64,000 nucleotides of DNA from JAUYQR01 sp050632395 (GCF_050632395.1 NZ_CP192600.1:434001-498000), one strand, 5' to 3'. Shown: positions 1 to 9,312, counted from the stretch's first letter. Notes: generated by a model not told the origin, from the letters alone. Numbers and translations: made by a program.

Positions 1-206
1 TTCCCATTGTCGCGATCACCGACAGCACGCTGTCGCCCTATGCCAAGATGGCCAAGATCCTGTTCGCCGTGCCAGAGCATGAATACACCTTCTCACGCTC
101 GCTTGCCGCCCCGATGTGTCTGGCGCAGGCCTTGTGCGTGGCGCTGGCGTCGCGCCTGCAAAAGAACAGCAGCGATCCGCGCATTCCGGTGGTGACCGGG
201 CCGTGA
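1..206 (+). CDS. RpiR-family transcriptional regulator, C-terminal SIS-domain fragment (5' end outside window)
   Basis: Reading from base 3 gives 67 residues ending at a TGA at 204-206. The segment PIVAITDS followed by SPYAKMAKILF is typical of the last strands of a SIS (sugar isomerase) domain in RpiR/MurR-type regulators. These proteins bind DNA through an N-terminal HTH_6 domain and sense phosphosugars through the SIS domain. Only the tail is present, so the DNA-binding part lies to the left. It faces the iolD-iolE-SDR operon tail to tail. By context it may be the IolR of this locus, but that is inference; another SIS protein cannot be excluded from the fragment alone. Confidence 0.7.
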   Translation, partial: PIVAITDSTLSPYAKMAKILFAVPEHEYTFSRSLAAPMCLAQALCVALASRLQKNSSDPRIPVVTGP

Positions 207-242
207 GGCGAAAGGGCGCGGTTTACCCGCGCCCATCGCTGG

Positions 243-1076
243 TTACTGTGGCAGTCGCATCGGGCCTTCGGGAACCGGCATTCCCGTTGCCACGGCACCC
301 CAGACCGACTGGTCGAAGTTCACGATGGCGCCGGTCATCAGCCCCGCATCGTCCGACAACAGAAAGTTCACCGCCCGCGCCGCCTCGGCCGGGTCGACAA
401 GGCGACCGAAGGGCAGGCTGGCCGCGGCCTTTGCTTCCCAGTCGGGATCGCCGCCCTGTTCCTGGATCTCGCGCTCGTGGTCTGACGCCATCCAGCCGAC
501 GTTCAACTGGTTCACGCGGATGCGGTTGGCCATGACCGAAAACGCGGTGTTGGCGGTAAGCGTCGTCAGCGCTCCCTTGCTGGCGCAATAGGCGTTGATG
601 AAGGGCTGCCCGGCCAGTGCCGAGATCGAGCCGATGTTGCAGATGGCGCCTTCGATGCCCTTTGCGATCATCAGCTTTATCGCCTCCTGCATCAGGAAGT
701 AGGGGCCGCGCACGTTGGTCGAGAAAAGTTCGTCGAAGGTTTCGGGCGTGGTGTCGACGATGGTTCCGCGCGCGGTCGACGCGCCTGCGTTCACCAGCAC
801 GTCGATGCGCCCGAACAGACGGTCGGTTTCCGCGATGACCATCCTGCAGTCTTCCACGCGGGCAAAGTCGGCTTGCAGGAAATGCGCCCAGATGCCGTGG
901 GTTTCGGCAATGTCACGGGCGGCTTGCGCACCGCGTTCGGCGTTGCGGCCGGTGATGACGATGCCCGCCGCACCCGCCGCCGCAAGGCGACGGGCGATGG
1001 CTAGGCCAAGGCCCTGCGTCGCCCCGGTAACGACGCAGATCTTGCCATCCATGCGGTTGCCGGAGAACGCGGTCAT
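243..1076 (-). CDS. SDR-family NAD(P)-dependent oxidoreductase
   Basis: A 277-aa classical short-chain dehydrogenase. The cofactor motif TGATQGLG lies at residues 17-24 and NAG at 96-98. The active-site serine is near 150-152, with Tyr163 and Lys167 in YCASK. The ATG at 1074-1076 overlaps the TGA of iolE by an ATGA, which fixes this start over an upstream in-frame ATG inside iolE. As third gene of the iolD-iolE operon it probably oxidises or reduces an inositol-derived ketone or another polyol. The substrate cannot be read from the sequence. Confidence 0.88.
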   Translation of the reverse strand: MTAFSGNRMDGKICVVTGATQGLGLAIARRLAAAGAAGIVITGRNAERGAQAARDIAETHGIWAHFLQADFARVEDCRMVIAETDRLFGRIDVLVNAGASTARGTIVDTTPETFDELFSTNVRGPYFLMQEAIKLMIAKGIEGAICNIGSISALAGQPFINAYCASKGALTTLTANTAFSVMANRIRVNQLNVGWMASDHEREIQEQGGDPDWEAKAAASLPFGRLVDPAEAARAVNFLLSDDAGLMTGAIVNFDQSVWGAVATGMPVPEGPMRLPQ

Positions 1077-1966
1077 TGCACCACCTCGTATCCTGCGGCT
1101 GCCATGACGCGCATCAGTTCCTTGTGGCCCTTGATCGCCATTGCCAAAGGTGGCGAAACCTTCGGGTCCTGCTCTGCCTCGACCACGAACCAACCCTCAT
1201 AGCCCTTGCTCGCCAACGCCTTGACGATCGCCTCGAAATCCAGCGACCCGTCGCCGGGAACGGTGAAGGCCCCCTTCACCACGGCATCAAGGAAGGACTC
1301 GCGGCTGCGGTCCAGCCCATCCACCACGGCGCGGCGGATGTCCTTGGTGTGGACATGGGTGATCCGCTTCCAGTGATTGTCGATGACGCGCAGGTTGTCG
1401 CCGCCGGCAAAAGCCATGTGGCCTGCGTCAAACAGCAAGGGCACGGTCGAGTGCTTCATGAACAGGTCAAGCTCCCCTTCGGTCTCGATCGCGGCGGCCA
1501 TGTGGTGATGATAGCTGATCGGCATGCCGTTGGCCGCGCACCAATCGGCGAAGTCGCTGATCTTGCGGCCATAGGCGGCGGTTTCGGCCTCGGTCAGCTT
1601 TGGCTTGGTGGCGAGAGGCGCGGATTTCACCCCCTGCACCGACCGCGCGGTTTCGCCGTAGACGATGCATGGGGCCTTGGCCGCCTTGAAGAACGCCATC
1701 TGCTGCGCGATCCGGTCTTTCTCAACCTCGATGTCGCCGTCCAAGAGCAGGCCGGAAAACCAGCCGCCGCAGACCGAGATGCCAAACTTTGACAGGATCG
1801 GGCCAAGTTCGGCCATGTCCATCGGAAAGCGGCGTCCGGTTTCCATCCCGGTAAAGCCCGCGACCGAAGCCTGACGCAGACATTCCTCCAGGCTCACGTC
1901 ATCGGAAAGTTCCGCGAGATCGTCGTTCCACCACGCAATCGGGGCGATGCCAAGTCTTGCCTTCAT
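1073..1966 (-). CDS. iolE: myo-inosose-2 dehydratase IolE
   Basis: A 297-aa TIM-barrel protein of the xylose-isomerase-like (AP endonuclease 2) family. The N-terminus with IAPIAWWNDD, a central SYHHHM stretch, LLFDAGHMAF and the ITHVHTKD strand is characteristic of IolE. IolE removes water from 2-keto-myo-inositol (scyllo-inosose) to give 3D-(3,5/4)-trihydroxycyclohexane-1,2-dione (EC 4.2.1.44). It lies 6 bp downstream of iolD, whose enzyme uses this product, and overlaps the following SDR gene by 4 bp. Length is normal for the family. Confidence 0.93.
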   Translation of the reverse strand: MKARLGIAPIAWWNDDLAELSDDVSLEECLRQASVAGFTGMETGRRFPMDMAELGPILSKFGISVCGGWFSGLLLDGDIEVEKDRIAQQMAFFKAAKAPCIVYGETARSVQGVKSAPLATKPKLTEAETAAYGRKISDFADWCAANGMPISYHHHMAAAIETEGELDLFMKHSTVPLLFDAGHMAFAGGDNLRVIDNHWKRITHVHTKDIRRAVVDGLDRSRESFLDAVVKGAFTVPGDGSLDFEAIVKALASKGYEGWFVVEAEQDPKVSPPLAMAIKGHKELMRVMAAAGYEVVQ

Positions 1967-1972
1967 TTGTCC

Positions 1973-3844
1973 TTACACTCCAACGCGCTGTTTTGCGCGG
2001 ATTTCTTCCTGATGGGTGCGGGCCTTCTGCACGCTTTCACGGTCCGAGATTTCCGGCACGCCCACATCCCAATCGGCATCGCCCGGCACCCAGGCATGGG
2101 CATCGGTCACGATGGAAATGACGGTGGTGCGGTCGTTGCCCTGCGCCCATTCCATCGCCGCTTGCAGATCGGCAAGGCTTTCGCAATGGCGCGCCGCGGC
2201 CCCCATCGATTCGGCATGTTTGGCGAAATCGACGTGCAGCGGCGCCTCGCGGTTCTTGATGCGGCAGTCCTTCAGAAGGTTGTTGAAGCCCGGCACCCCC
2301 TTGAACTGCTGCAGGCGCGAGATCACGGCATAACCGCCGTTGTCGCAGACGATGACGATCATCTTGTGGCCGGAAAGCACGGTCGAATAGATGTCAGAGT
2401 TCATCATCATGTAAGTGCCGTCGCCCAACATGACGATGGGCGTGCCGCCAACCGCGCCGGGGCCGTCCTGCGCCATCGCACACCCCCAACCGGCGGCAAT
2501 TTCATAGCCCATGCAGGAAAATCCGAACTCCAGGTCAAAGGTGTTCGGCGCCTTGACGCGCCAGCCCTTGGCCACCTCGCCCGGAATGCCGCCTGCTGCG
2601 GCGATCAGTGTGTCCTTCTCGCCCGCAGCGGCGTTCACCACGTTGACGACTTGGGCATAGGTCGGGATCGGCGCGTTGGTCGGGGTCTGGTGGTCATCCA
2701 GCAGCGCGTCCCACTCTTGAAACAGCGCCTTGGCATGGGGCAGGTGCCCTGCCGGCGCCTTCCACGCGCCAAGGGCCGTGTCCAGTTCGTCGATCCCCTC
2801 CAGCGCATCGCCGACAACGGCCAGCGCACGGTGCTTTATCGCGTCGAACCGCGCCGCGTTGATCGAGATGAAGCGCGCGTCCTTGGCAAAGGCGGTCCAG
2901 GATCCGGTGGTGAAATCCTGCAGGCGGGTGCCGATCGAAAGGATCACATCCGCCTCTGCCGCCAGCGCGTTGGCCGAGGTAGAGCCGATGATGCCGATGG
3001 GTCCGGCATGAACCGGGTGGTGATGCGTCAGCGCGCCCTTGCCGGCGATGGTTTCAACCACCGGAATGCCGCGTTCAGCCGCGAATTTCGACAGGGCAAC
3101 TTCTGCGCCCGAATAGCGCACGCCACCGCCCGAAATGATCAGCGGCTTCTTCGCTGTCTTCAGCAGCGCTGCCGCTTCGGCCACGGTGCGGCGGTCGGGC
3201 CGGGGGCGCGGAATGGTCCAGAGATGGGGTTCAAAGAACACGACCGGATAGTCGAAGGCCAGTTCCTGCGTATCCTGCGGCAGCCCGATGAAGGCCGGCC
3301 CGCAATCGGCCGGATCAAGCATCGCGGCCACCGCTTGCGGCAGCGATTGCAGGATCTGCGCCGGATGGGTGATCCGGTCCCAGTAGCGCGTCACCGATTT
3401 GAACGCGTCGTTCACCGTGACGGTCGGGTTGTTGAAGTGCTCCACCTGCTGCAGCACCGGGTCAGGCAGGCGGGTGTTGAAGGTGTCGCCCGCAATCAGC
3501 AGCACCGGCAGGCGGTTGGCGTGCGCGGTGCCCGCCGCCGTCACCATGTTCAATGCACCCGGCCCAATGGACGAGGTCGCGATCATGATCTGGCGGCGGC
3601 GTTTGGCCTTGGCAAAGCCGATGGCGGCCAGTGCCATCGACTGTTCGTTCTGGCCGCGCCACGTGGGAAGCTGGTCCTGCACCGCCTCCAGCGCCTCGGA
3701 CAGGCAGGTGACGTTGCCGTGGCCGAAGATGCCGAAGACACCCGCGAACAGCGGCACCCGCTGACCGTCGATTTCCGTGAACTGCGCTGTCAGCCAGCGC
3801 ACCACCGCCTGCGCCATGGTCAGGCGAATCGTCGAGTGTTCCAT
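1973..3844 (-). CDS. iolD: 3D-(3,5/4)-trihydroxycyclohexane-1,2-dione acylhydrolase (decyclizing) IolD
   Basis: A 623-aa thiamine-diphosphate enzyme (EC 3.7.1.22) that opens the inositol-derived ring to 5-deoxy-glucuronate. The N-terminal PYR domain carries VFGIFGHGNV, and the C-terminal PP domain has the Mg/ThDP motif GDGTYMMMNSDI. The reading frame is open for another 75 codons upstream. The ATG at 3842-3844 is preferred because it follows a strong GGGAGGAGAGG ribosome site and begins MEHSTIRLTMAQ, as in relatives. It heads the leftward iolD-iolE-SDR operon and diverges from iolG across about 120 bp. Confidence 0.94.
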   Translation of the reverse strand: MEHSTIRLTMAQAVVRWLTAQFTEIDGQRVPLFAGVFGIFGHGNVTCLSEALEAVQDQLPTWRGQNEQSMALAAIGFAKAKRRRQIMIATSSIGPGALNMVTAAGTAHANRLPVLLIAGDTFNTRLPDPVLQQVEHFNNPTVTVNDAFKSVTRYWDRITHPAQILQSLPQAVAAMLDPADCGPAFIGLPQDTQELAFDYPVVFFEPHLWTIPRPRPDRRTVAEAAALLKTAKKPLIISGGGVRYSGAEVALSKFAAERGIPVVETIAGKGALTHHHPVHAGPIGIIGSTSANALAAEADVILSIGTRLQDFTTGSWTAFAKDARFISINAARFDAIKHRALAVVGDALEGIDELDTALGAWKAPAGHLPHAKALFQEWDALLDDHQTPTNAPIPTYAQVVNVVNAAAGEKDTLIAAAGGIPGEVAKGWRVKAPNTFDLEFGFSCMGYEIAAGWGCAMAQDGPGAVGGTPIVMLGDGTYMMMNSDIYSTVLSGHKMIVIVCDNGGYAVISRLQQFKGVPGFNNLLKDCRIKNREAPLHVDFAKHAESMGAAARHCESLADLQAAMEWAQGNDRTTVISIVTDAHAWVPGDADWDVGVPEISDRESVQKARTHQEEIRAKQRVGV

Positions 3845-3964
3845 AGACCTCTCCTCCCTCATTCTTGCCCGCGACCATAATATCGCGCATTGCGTGTTGA
3901 CAATAGGTGTTTTTAGCAATGAATATTGCAATGACTGTTGCAAGACTGAATCGGGAGGAAAACC
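3845..3964. promoter_or_regulatory. iolD/iolG divergent promoter region with TTGCAA dyads
   Basis: The 120-bp gap between divergent iolD and iolG is locally AT-richer. GCAAT-n4-ATTGC lies at 3916-3929 and TTGCAA-n6-TTGCAA at 3926-3943, sharing bases. A rightward -35-like TTGACA is at 3897-3902 with an AT-rich -10 region near 3920-3927. On the other strand TTGTCA (revcomp 3899-3904 region) precedes a TATTAT-like box near 3880. The dyads sit over the rightward core promoter, where a repressor such as an RpiR-type IolR would act. Promoter and operator assignment is inference from sequence alone. Confidence 0.5.
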
Positions 3965-4972
3965 ATGATCCGGATCGCCGTGCTCGGCTGCGGGCGCATT
4001 GGCGTTATGCACGCCGCAAACATCGCTGCCCACCCACGGGCGACGCTTGCGGGGGTTTTCGACATCCATGCCCCGGCAGCGCAGGCAGTTGCGGCCCGGA
4101 CAGGCGCTGCGGTGTTTGCGTCCGCCGAGGCCGTCTTTGGGTCAGCGGACGTCGATGCCGTCCTGATCGCCACCGCGACCGATACCCATGCCGACCTTCT
4201 GGAACTGGCCGTCGCGGCGGGCAAGCCTGTCCTGTGCGAAAAGCCCATCGACCTCAGCCTTGAGCGCGTGAACCGTTGCGCAAAGACCATTGCAGGCTCC
4301 AAGGTTGCAATCCAGCTTGGCTTCGTGCGCCGCTTCGATCCCGGCCACGCCGCCGTGCGCCGCGCCATCGAGGCGGGCGTCATCGGTGACCTGCATCAGG
4401 TCGTCATCATCTCGCGCGATCCCGGGATGCCGCCGCCCGCTTACACAGCCGTGTCGGGCGGTATCCTGCGCGACATGACGATCCACGATCTTGATATGGC
4501 GCGCTTCATTCTGGGCGAGGAGGTGACAACCGTGTTCGCCACCGGGTCCCGCCTCGTTGATCCGGCGCTGATGGACAAGCTGGGCGATTACGACACCGTG
4601 ACCGTGGTTCTGAAGACCGCCAGCGGCAAGCAGGCGATCATCACCAACTCACGCCAAGCGGTCTATGGCTATGACCAGCGGGTCGAAGCGCTGGGCACCA
4701 AGGGCATGGCGCTTTCGGAAAACCGCCGGGCACATGAAATGACGCTGCACACCGCCGATTTCACCGACCGCGCCGAGCCGCTGCTGAACTTCTTCATTGA
4801 ACGCTACCGCGAGGCCTTCGATGCCGAGATATCCGAGTTTGTCGATGCCGTTGAGGCGGGCCGTGCCCCCTCGGTCGGGTTCGAGGATGGGCGGCTGGCG
4901 CTGGTGCTGGCCGAGGCGGCGCTGAAATCCATTGCCGAGGGCCGTGTCGTGGCCGTGAAGGAGTTTGCATGA
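3965..4972 (+). CDS. iolG: inositol 2-dehydrogenase IolG (Gfo/Idh/MocA family)
   Basis: A 335-aa NAD-dependent dehydrogenase (EC 1.1.1.18) converting myo-inositol to scyllo-inosose, the substrate of IolE. The Rossmann motif is GCGRIGVMHA near residue 8. The family motif CEKPIDLSLE is near residue 90, and ISRDPGMPP followed by IHDLDMARF supplies the substrate-site His/Asp. GGAGGAA lies just upstream of the ATG. It is the first gene of a long rightward operon and overlaps the next gene by ATGA. The divergent iolDE pair makes the inositol assignment strong within an otherwise broad family. Confidence 0.92.
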   Translation: MIRIAVLGCGRIGVMHAANIAAHPRATLAGVFDIHAPAAQAVAARTGAAVFASAEAVFGSADVDAVLIATATDTHADLLELAVAAGKPVLCEKPIDLSLERVNRCAKTIAGSKVAIQLGFVRRFDPGHAAVRRAIEAGVIGDLHQVVIISRDPGMPPPAYTAVSGGILRDMTIHDLDMARFILGEEVTTVFATGSRLVDPALMDKLGDYDTVTVVLKTASGKQAIITNSRQAVYGYDQRVEALGTKGMALSENRRAHEMTLHTADFTDRAEPLLNFFIERYREAFDAEISEFVDAVEAGRAPSVGFEDGRLALVLAEAALKSIAEGRVVAVKEFA

Positions 4973-6411
4973 TGTATGCCCGTTTCGGACTTTTCATCGC
5001 CGGTGAGTGGCGCGCCAGTGTCACCAGCGCCACCGCACCCGTGTTCAGCCCCGTCACCGAACAATCGCTTGGCGATTGCCCGGTGGCATCGCTCGCCGAT
5101 ACTGAAGCTGCCCTTGCCGCCGCAGCCTCGGGCCTCAAGGCATGGGCCGCGACCTCCGGCTTTGACCGGGCCGATGCGATGCACCGGATCGCGGACGAGA
5201 TGCTGCGCCGCACCGATGAAGCCGCGCGGATGATCAGTCTTGAAACCGGCAAGCCCATCGCGCAGTCGGGCCGGGAATGGACGCTCAGCATCGACCAGTT
5301 CCGTTGGTATGCCGAAGAGGCGCGCCGGATCTACGGCCGGATCGTTGAGTCCCGCGTCCCCGGTGGCCGGTTCGAGGTGCATCACGAACCCGTCGGCATC
5401 GTCGCTGCCTTCACCGCCTGGAATTTCCCTGCGGCCCTGATCGCGCGCAAAGTCGCTCCCGCCCTTGCGGCGGGCTGTTCCATCATCGTTCGCCCGTCGT
5501 CTCAGACGCCGGGCGTGGCGATGGTGATGGTTGACTGCGTCCGCGCGGGTTCCCTGCCCGCCGGCGCAGTCAACCTGGTTATCGGGCCCACCGCGGCCAC
5601 CTACACACCCTTGATGGCAGCAAAATCGGTGCGGAAGGTGTCGCTCACCGGGTCCACCCGCGTCGGCCAGCAGATGATCCGCGACGCCGCCGACACCCTC
5701 AAGAAGGTGTCGATGGAGCTTGGCGGCAATGCCCCGGTCATCATCTACGACGACGCCGATCTTGAGGCCGCGCTGAACGTGGCCGTTCCGACAAAGTTTG
5801 CCAACGCAGGCCAGGTGTGCGTGACGGGCGACCGGTTCTATGTGCACGACAGCCTGCACGACGCCTTTGTCGACGGCTTCGTGAAGCGGGCTCAGGCGAT
5901 CAAGTTGGGCGACGGGCTGGACCCTTCGGTGGCGATGGGGCCCTTGATCAACGCCGGCCGTCTGGCCGAAATGGAAAAGATCGTCGCCGGGGCCGTCGCT
6001 GCAGGGGCAACGCTTGTCACGGGCGGCGCGCGCCCCGCCGGCTTTAACGCCGGGCATTTCTTTGCGCCGACGGTGTTGACCGGCTGCACCGACGATATGG
6101 CCGTGATGGCCGAGGAAAACTTCGGCCCCATCGCCGCGATCACCCGTTTTGGCACCGAGGACGAGGTGCTGGCCCGCGCCAATGCCTGCGACATGGGCCT
6201 GTCGGCCTATGCCTTCACCACCAGCCCCGCCCGCGCGCGCCGCACGGTTGCCGCGCTGAAGGCGGGCATGGTCGGCATCAACTCCTTCGCGATGGCGGCA
6301 AGTGAGGCGCCGTTCGGCGGCACCAACCATTCCGGCATGGGCCGCGAGGGTGGCATCGAAGGCATCCGCGATTACCTTGACGTGAAATCCAGCCAGATGG
6401 TGTGGGCATGA
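4969..6411 (+). CDS. NAD(P)-dependent aldehyde dehydrogenase, inositol operon
   Basis: A 480-aa ALDH-superfamily enzyme. The oxyanion Asn is in TAWNFP (152), the general-base Glu250 in MELGGN and the nucleophile Cys284 in NAGQVCV. Because Glu250 is present it is a hydrolytic dehydrogenase, not the CoA-acylating methylmalonate-semialdehyde dehydrogenase IolA. The usual cofactor-site Lys in the KPSEQTP-like segment is Arg175 here. It overlaps iolG by ATGA, and a second ATG directly follows the first. It probably oxidises an aldehyde from the neighbouring aldolase; the substrate is not known. Confidence 0.88.
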   Translation: MMYARFGLFIAGEWRASVTSATAPVFSPVTEQSLGDCPVASLADTEAALAAAASGLKAWAATSGFDRADAMHRIADEMLRRTDEAARMISLETGKPIAQSGREWTLSIDQFRWYAEEARRIYGRIVESRVPGGRFEVHHEPVGIVAAFTAWNFPAALIARKVAPALAAGCSIIVRPSSQTPGVAMVMVDCVRAGSLPAGAVNLVIGPTAATYTPLMAAKSVRKVSLTGSTRVGQQMIRDAADTLKKVSMELGGNAPVIIYDDADLEAALNVAVPTKFANAGQVCVTGDRFYVHDSLHDAFVDGFVKRAQAIKLGDGLDPSVAMGPLINAGRLAEMEKIVAGAVAAGATLVTGGARPAGFNAGHFFAPTVLTGCTDDMAVMAEENFGPIAAITRFGTEDEVLARANACDMGLSAYAFTTSPARARRTVAALKAGMVGINSFAMAASEAPFGGTNHSGMGREGGIEGIRDYLDVKSSQMVWA

Positions 6412-7217
6412 TCCCGAACAAGCTGAAGGCGATCTGGGCCGAAGGCCGCCCCACCATCAACGGTTGGTGCAGCATCGGCAACCCTTTCACCGCCGAGATC
6501 ATGGCGGCGCAGGGGTTTGACAGCGTGACGATCGACATGCAGCACGGCGCGCTGGACTATAGCGCCCTCCTGCCGATGTTTCAGGCGATGCGGGCGTCCG
6601 GCGCCACGCTGATGGCCCGCGTGCCGTGGAACGAACCCGGCATCATCATGAAGGCGCTGGATGCGGGGGCCTACGGGATCATCTGCCCGATGGTCAATTC
6701 GGCCGAGGAAGCCGCGCGCTTTGTCAGCTATCTGCGCTATCCCCCGCTTGGCCAGCGCAGCTTTGGCCCGACCCGCGTGTCCTTCGCCGCCGGGGCCAAC
6801 TACGCGACCGAGGCGAATGACAACATCCTCGCCTTCGCCATGATCGAAACCGCCGAGGGCATGGCGAACCTTGACGCCATCGCCGCAACACCCGGTCTCG
6901 ATGGGATCTATGTCGGCCCCGCCGACCTGACCCTGTCCTTGACCCAAGGTCGCCTTGCCCCCGGTTTCGACCGCGAAGAGCCCGAGATGATCGCCGCCCT
7001 GCAAACCATCGTAGCTGCCTGCAAGAAGAACGGCATCCGCGCCGCCCTTCACTGCGGCACGCCGGATTATGCCGCGCGCGCCATCGGCTGGGGTTTCAAC
7101 ATGACGACGGTGGGTGGCGACAGCCGCTTCCTTGCCGCCGCCGCCGGGGCCGCCGTTGCGGGGTTTCGCAAACTCACCGAAGGCGTTGCCGGAAAGACGG
7201 AAAAGGGGGGTTACTGA
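6408..7217 (+). CDS. HpcH/HpaI-family aldolase (2-keto-3-deoxy acid aldolase type)
   Basis: A 269-aa class II metal-dependent aldolase of the HpcH/HpaI/GarL family, which cleaves 2-oxo-3-deoxy acids to pyruvate and an aldehyde. Visible motifs are DMQHGALDY (catalytic His), ARVPWNEP (Arg), MIETAEGMANLD (metal Glu) and GPADLTLSL (metal Asp). The ATG at 6408 overlaps the preceding TGA as ATGA; a GTG two codons earlier is a weaker alternative. Set between an aldehyde dehydrogenase and a D-hydroxyacid dehydrogenase, it suggests a branch that splits an inositol- or sugar-acid-derived keto acid. The exact substrate is unknown. Confidence 0.87.
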   Translation: MIPNKLKAIWAEGRPTINGWCSIGNPFTAEIMAAQGFDSVTIDMQHGALDYSALLPMFQAMRASGATLMARVPWNEPGIIMKALDAGAYGIICPMVNSAEEAARFVSYLRYPPLGQRSFGPTRVSFAAGANYATEANDNILAFAMIETAEGMANLDAIAATPGLDGIYVGPADLTLSLTQGRLAPGFDREEPEMIAALQTIVAACKKNGIRAALHCGTPDYAARAIGWGFNMTTVGGDSRFLAAAAGAAVAGFRKLTEGVAGKTEKGGY

Positions 7218-8197
7218 TGCCGCATATCCTGATCGCCGGTAAGCTGCATCCGGCGGGGCTTGCCCTTCTCGACGGCACGGCGGGCGTGACCTACACCCAT
7301 GTCGAGGAAATCTCTGAGGCCTCCTACCAGACCCATCTTTCGCGAGCCGACGGCATGGTGATCCGCACCCAGCCGATGACGGCCGCCAGCGTGGCCAAGG
7401 CGGAACGGCTGCAAATCGTGTCGCGCCACGGGGTCGGATATGACGCGGTGGATGTGGCGGCCCTGAACGCGCGCGGCATTCCCCTGTGCATCGTGGGCGA
7501 TGTGAATTCGGTGTCGGTGGCCGAACACGCGATGATGCAGATCCTTGCCTGCGCCAAGCAGTTGATCCGGTCCGACCGCGCCGTGCGAAACGGGCCGTGG
7601 GGCTGGCGCAACAAGCTGGAGCAGGGCGAGGTGTCGGGCAAACGCCTTCTCATCATCGGCTATGGCCGGATCGGGCGGCATCTTGCGACGATGGCTGCCG
7701 CGTTCGGCATGAAGATCTCGGCGCATGATCCCTATCTTGCCAGCAAGGGCTGGCCCGAAGGAAACATCGCCTGCGCGAATGATCTTGCCGCAGCCTTGGC
7801 CGAGGCCGACTTCGTCTCGGTCCATGTCCCGAAGGCCGAAAAACCGGTCATCGGCGTGCCGGAACTGGCGTTGATGAAGCGGGGCGCGATCATCGTGAAC
7901 ACCGCGCGGGGCGGGATCGTCGATGAAGCGGCCTTGGCCGATGCACTGCGGTCCGGTCAGATCGCTGCCGCAGCGCTTGATGTCTTCGATGTCGAACCGC
8001 CCGGCCCTGACCATCCGCTGCTGGGCTTCGATCAAGTGGTCCTGACCCCCCACACGGCGGGGCTGACTGCCGAGGCTGCCGAACGCATGGCCGTCGCCTC
8101 GGTGCAGAACGTGCTCGATTTCTTTGCCGGACGGCTTGATCCGGCGCTTGTCGTCAATGCCCCTGCCACACGCGGCACGAAGGAACTTGTGAAATGA
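7217..8197 (+). CDS. D-isomer 2-hydroxyacid dehydrogenase (SerA/PdxB-like)
   Basis: A 326-aa NAD-dependent 2-hydroxyacid dehydrogenase. It carries the Rossmann motif GYGRIGRHLA, the catalytic Arg in NTARGGIVDE, the Glu in DVFDVEPP and the His in VLTPHTAG. There is no ACT domain, so it resembles catabolic hydroxypyruvate or 2-keto-acid reductases more than full-length serine-pathway SerA. The start overlaps the aldolase stop as TGATG. In this operon it would interconvert a 2-keto and a 2-hydroxy acid; which one is inference. Confidence 0.87.
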   Translation: MPHILIAGKLHPAGLALLDGTAGVTYTHVEEISEASYQTHLSRADGMVIRTQPMTAASVAKAERLQIVSRHGVGYDAVDVAALNARGIPLCIVGDVNSVSVAEHAMMQILACAKQLIRSDRAVRNGPWGWRNKLEQGEVSGKRLLIIGYGRIGRHLATMAAAFGMKISAHDPYLASKGWPEGNIACANDLAAALAEADFVSVHVPKAEKPVIGVPELALMKRGAIIVNTARGGIVDEAALADALRSGQIAAAALDVFDVEPPGPDHPLLGFDQVVLTPHTAGLTAEAAERMAVASVQNVLDFFAGRLDPALVVNAPATRGTKELVK

Positions 8198-9312
8198 CCA
8201 AACCCAAACTGCGCATCGGCCTGATCGGCACGGGCTTCATGGGCAAGGCCCATGTCTTCGGCTTTACCTCGGCCCCCCGCGTGTTCGATCTGCCGTTCGA
8301 CCTTGAACTCCACACCGTGGCAGACATCACGCCCGAGGCGGCAGAGCGTGCGCGCCAGACGCTTGGCTTTGCCCATGCCACCGCCGATTGGCGCACCATC
8401 ATGGCCAACCCCGAGATCGACCTTGTGTCGATCACCGCGCCCAACGCGCTGCACAAGGAAATGTCGCTGACCGCGATTGCCGCCGGAAAGCACGTCTATT
8501 GCGAAAAGCCGCTGGCCCCGCTGGCCGCCGATGCGCTTGACATGACGCTGGCCGCCGAGGCCAAGGGCGTGAAGACGCAAGTCGGCTTCAACTACCTCTG
8601 CAACCCGATGCTGGCCCTTGCCCGCGACATGATCGCCGGGGGCGAGTTGGGCGAGATTCGCGGCTATCGCGGCATCCACTGCGAAGATTACATGGCCGAC
8701 CCTTCGGGCAGCTACACCTTCCGCCACGATCCCGCAGGCGGTGGCGCCTTGGCCGACATCGGCAGCCACGCGCTGGCAACGGCCGAGTTTCTGGTTGGCC
8801 CGATCACTCGCGTCATGGGCGACCTTGTGACCATGATCGCCGAGCGTCCGGACGGGCGTGGCGGGCGCAAGGCTGTGACGGTCGATGACGTCGGCCGCGC
8901 CTTCCTGCGCTTTGACAATGGCGCCACCGGCAGCATCGAAGGCAACTGGATCGCCACCGGCCGCAAGATGCAGCACGACTTCGAGGTTTACGGCACCAAG
9001 GGCGCCTTGGCCTTCAGCCAGGAACATTTCAACGTCATCAACTTCTTCTCGACTGCCGATGCCAAGGGCCGTCAGGGGTTCCGGCGGATCGAGGCCAGCC
9101 CCGACCACGCGCCTTACGGCCTGTTCTGCGTCGCGGCAGGTCACCAGATCGGGTTCAATGACCTGAAGGCCATCGAAGTTGCGGGCTACATCAACGCCAT
9201 CGCCGGCAAGGCACCGGAACCCTTCAACTTCCGCAAGGGCCTGCGCATCCAGACGCTGGTGGAAACCATCCAGACCAGCAGCCGCGAAGGGCGCTGGATC
9301 GACGTAAAATGA
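8194..9312 (+). CDS. Gfo/Idh/MocA-family oxidoreductase
   Basis: A 372-aa sugar or polyol dehydrogenase-like protein. The Rossmann motif GTGFMGKAHVF lies at residues 11-21, YCEKPLAP marks the cofactor and active-site loop, and DIGSHALATAEF contributes the C-terminal substrate-site residues. It overlaps both neighbours by 4 bp (ATGA), so the operon is translationally coupled. It is longer than IolG and is not its duplicate. It may act on another inositol isomer, such as scyllo- or D-chiro-inositol, or on a sugar. Substrate unknown. Confidence 0.86.
   Translation: MTKPKLRIGLIGTGFMGKAHVFGFTSAPRVFDLPFDLELHTVADITPEAAERARQTLGFAHATADWRTIMANPEIDLVSITAPNALHKEMSLTAIAAGKHVYCEKPLAPLAADALDMTLAAEAKGVKTQVGFNYLCNPMLALARDMIAGGELGEIRGYRGIHCEDYMADPSGSYTFRHDPAGGGALADIGSHALATAEFLVGPITRVMGDLVTMIAERPDGRGGRKAVTVDDVGRAFLRFDNGATGSIEGNWIATGRKMQHDFEVYGTKGALAFSQEHFNVINFFSTADAKGRQGFRRIEASPDHAPYGLFCVAAGHQIGFNDLKAIEVAGYINAIAGKAPEPFNFRKGLRIQTLVETIQTSSREGRWIDVK

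Noticed and set aside
1967..3880. 637-codon open frame on the plus strand opposite iolD
   Set aside because: It is antisense to a fully recognisable IolD. Its peptide is rich in Arg/His/Gly with no domain, as expected from the shadow frame of a high-GC gene.
4804..6330. 508-codon minus-strand frame over iolG and the aldehyde dehydrogenase
   Set aside because: Both plus-strand genes have complete motifs and coupled starts. The antisense peptide shows no family pattern.
4969..6411. Aldehyde dehydrogenase as IolA (methylmalonate-semialdehyde dehydrogenase)
   Set aside because: The hydrolytic glutamate (Glu250) is present, while CoA-acylating MMSDH lacks it; the N-terminal region also differs.
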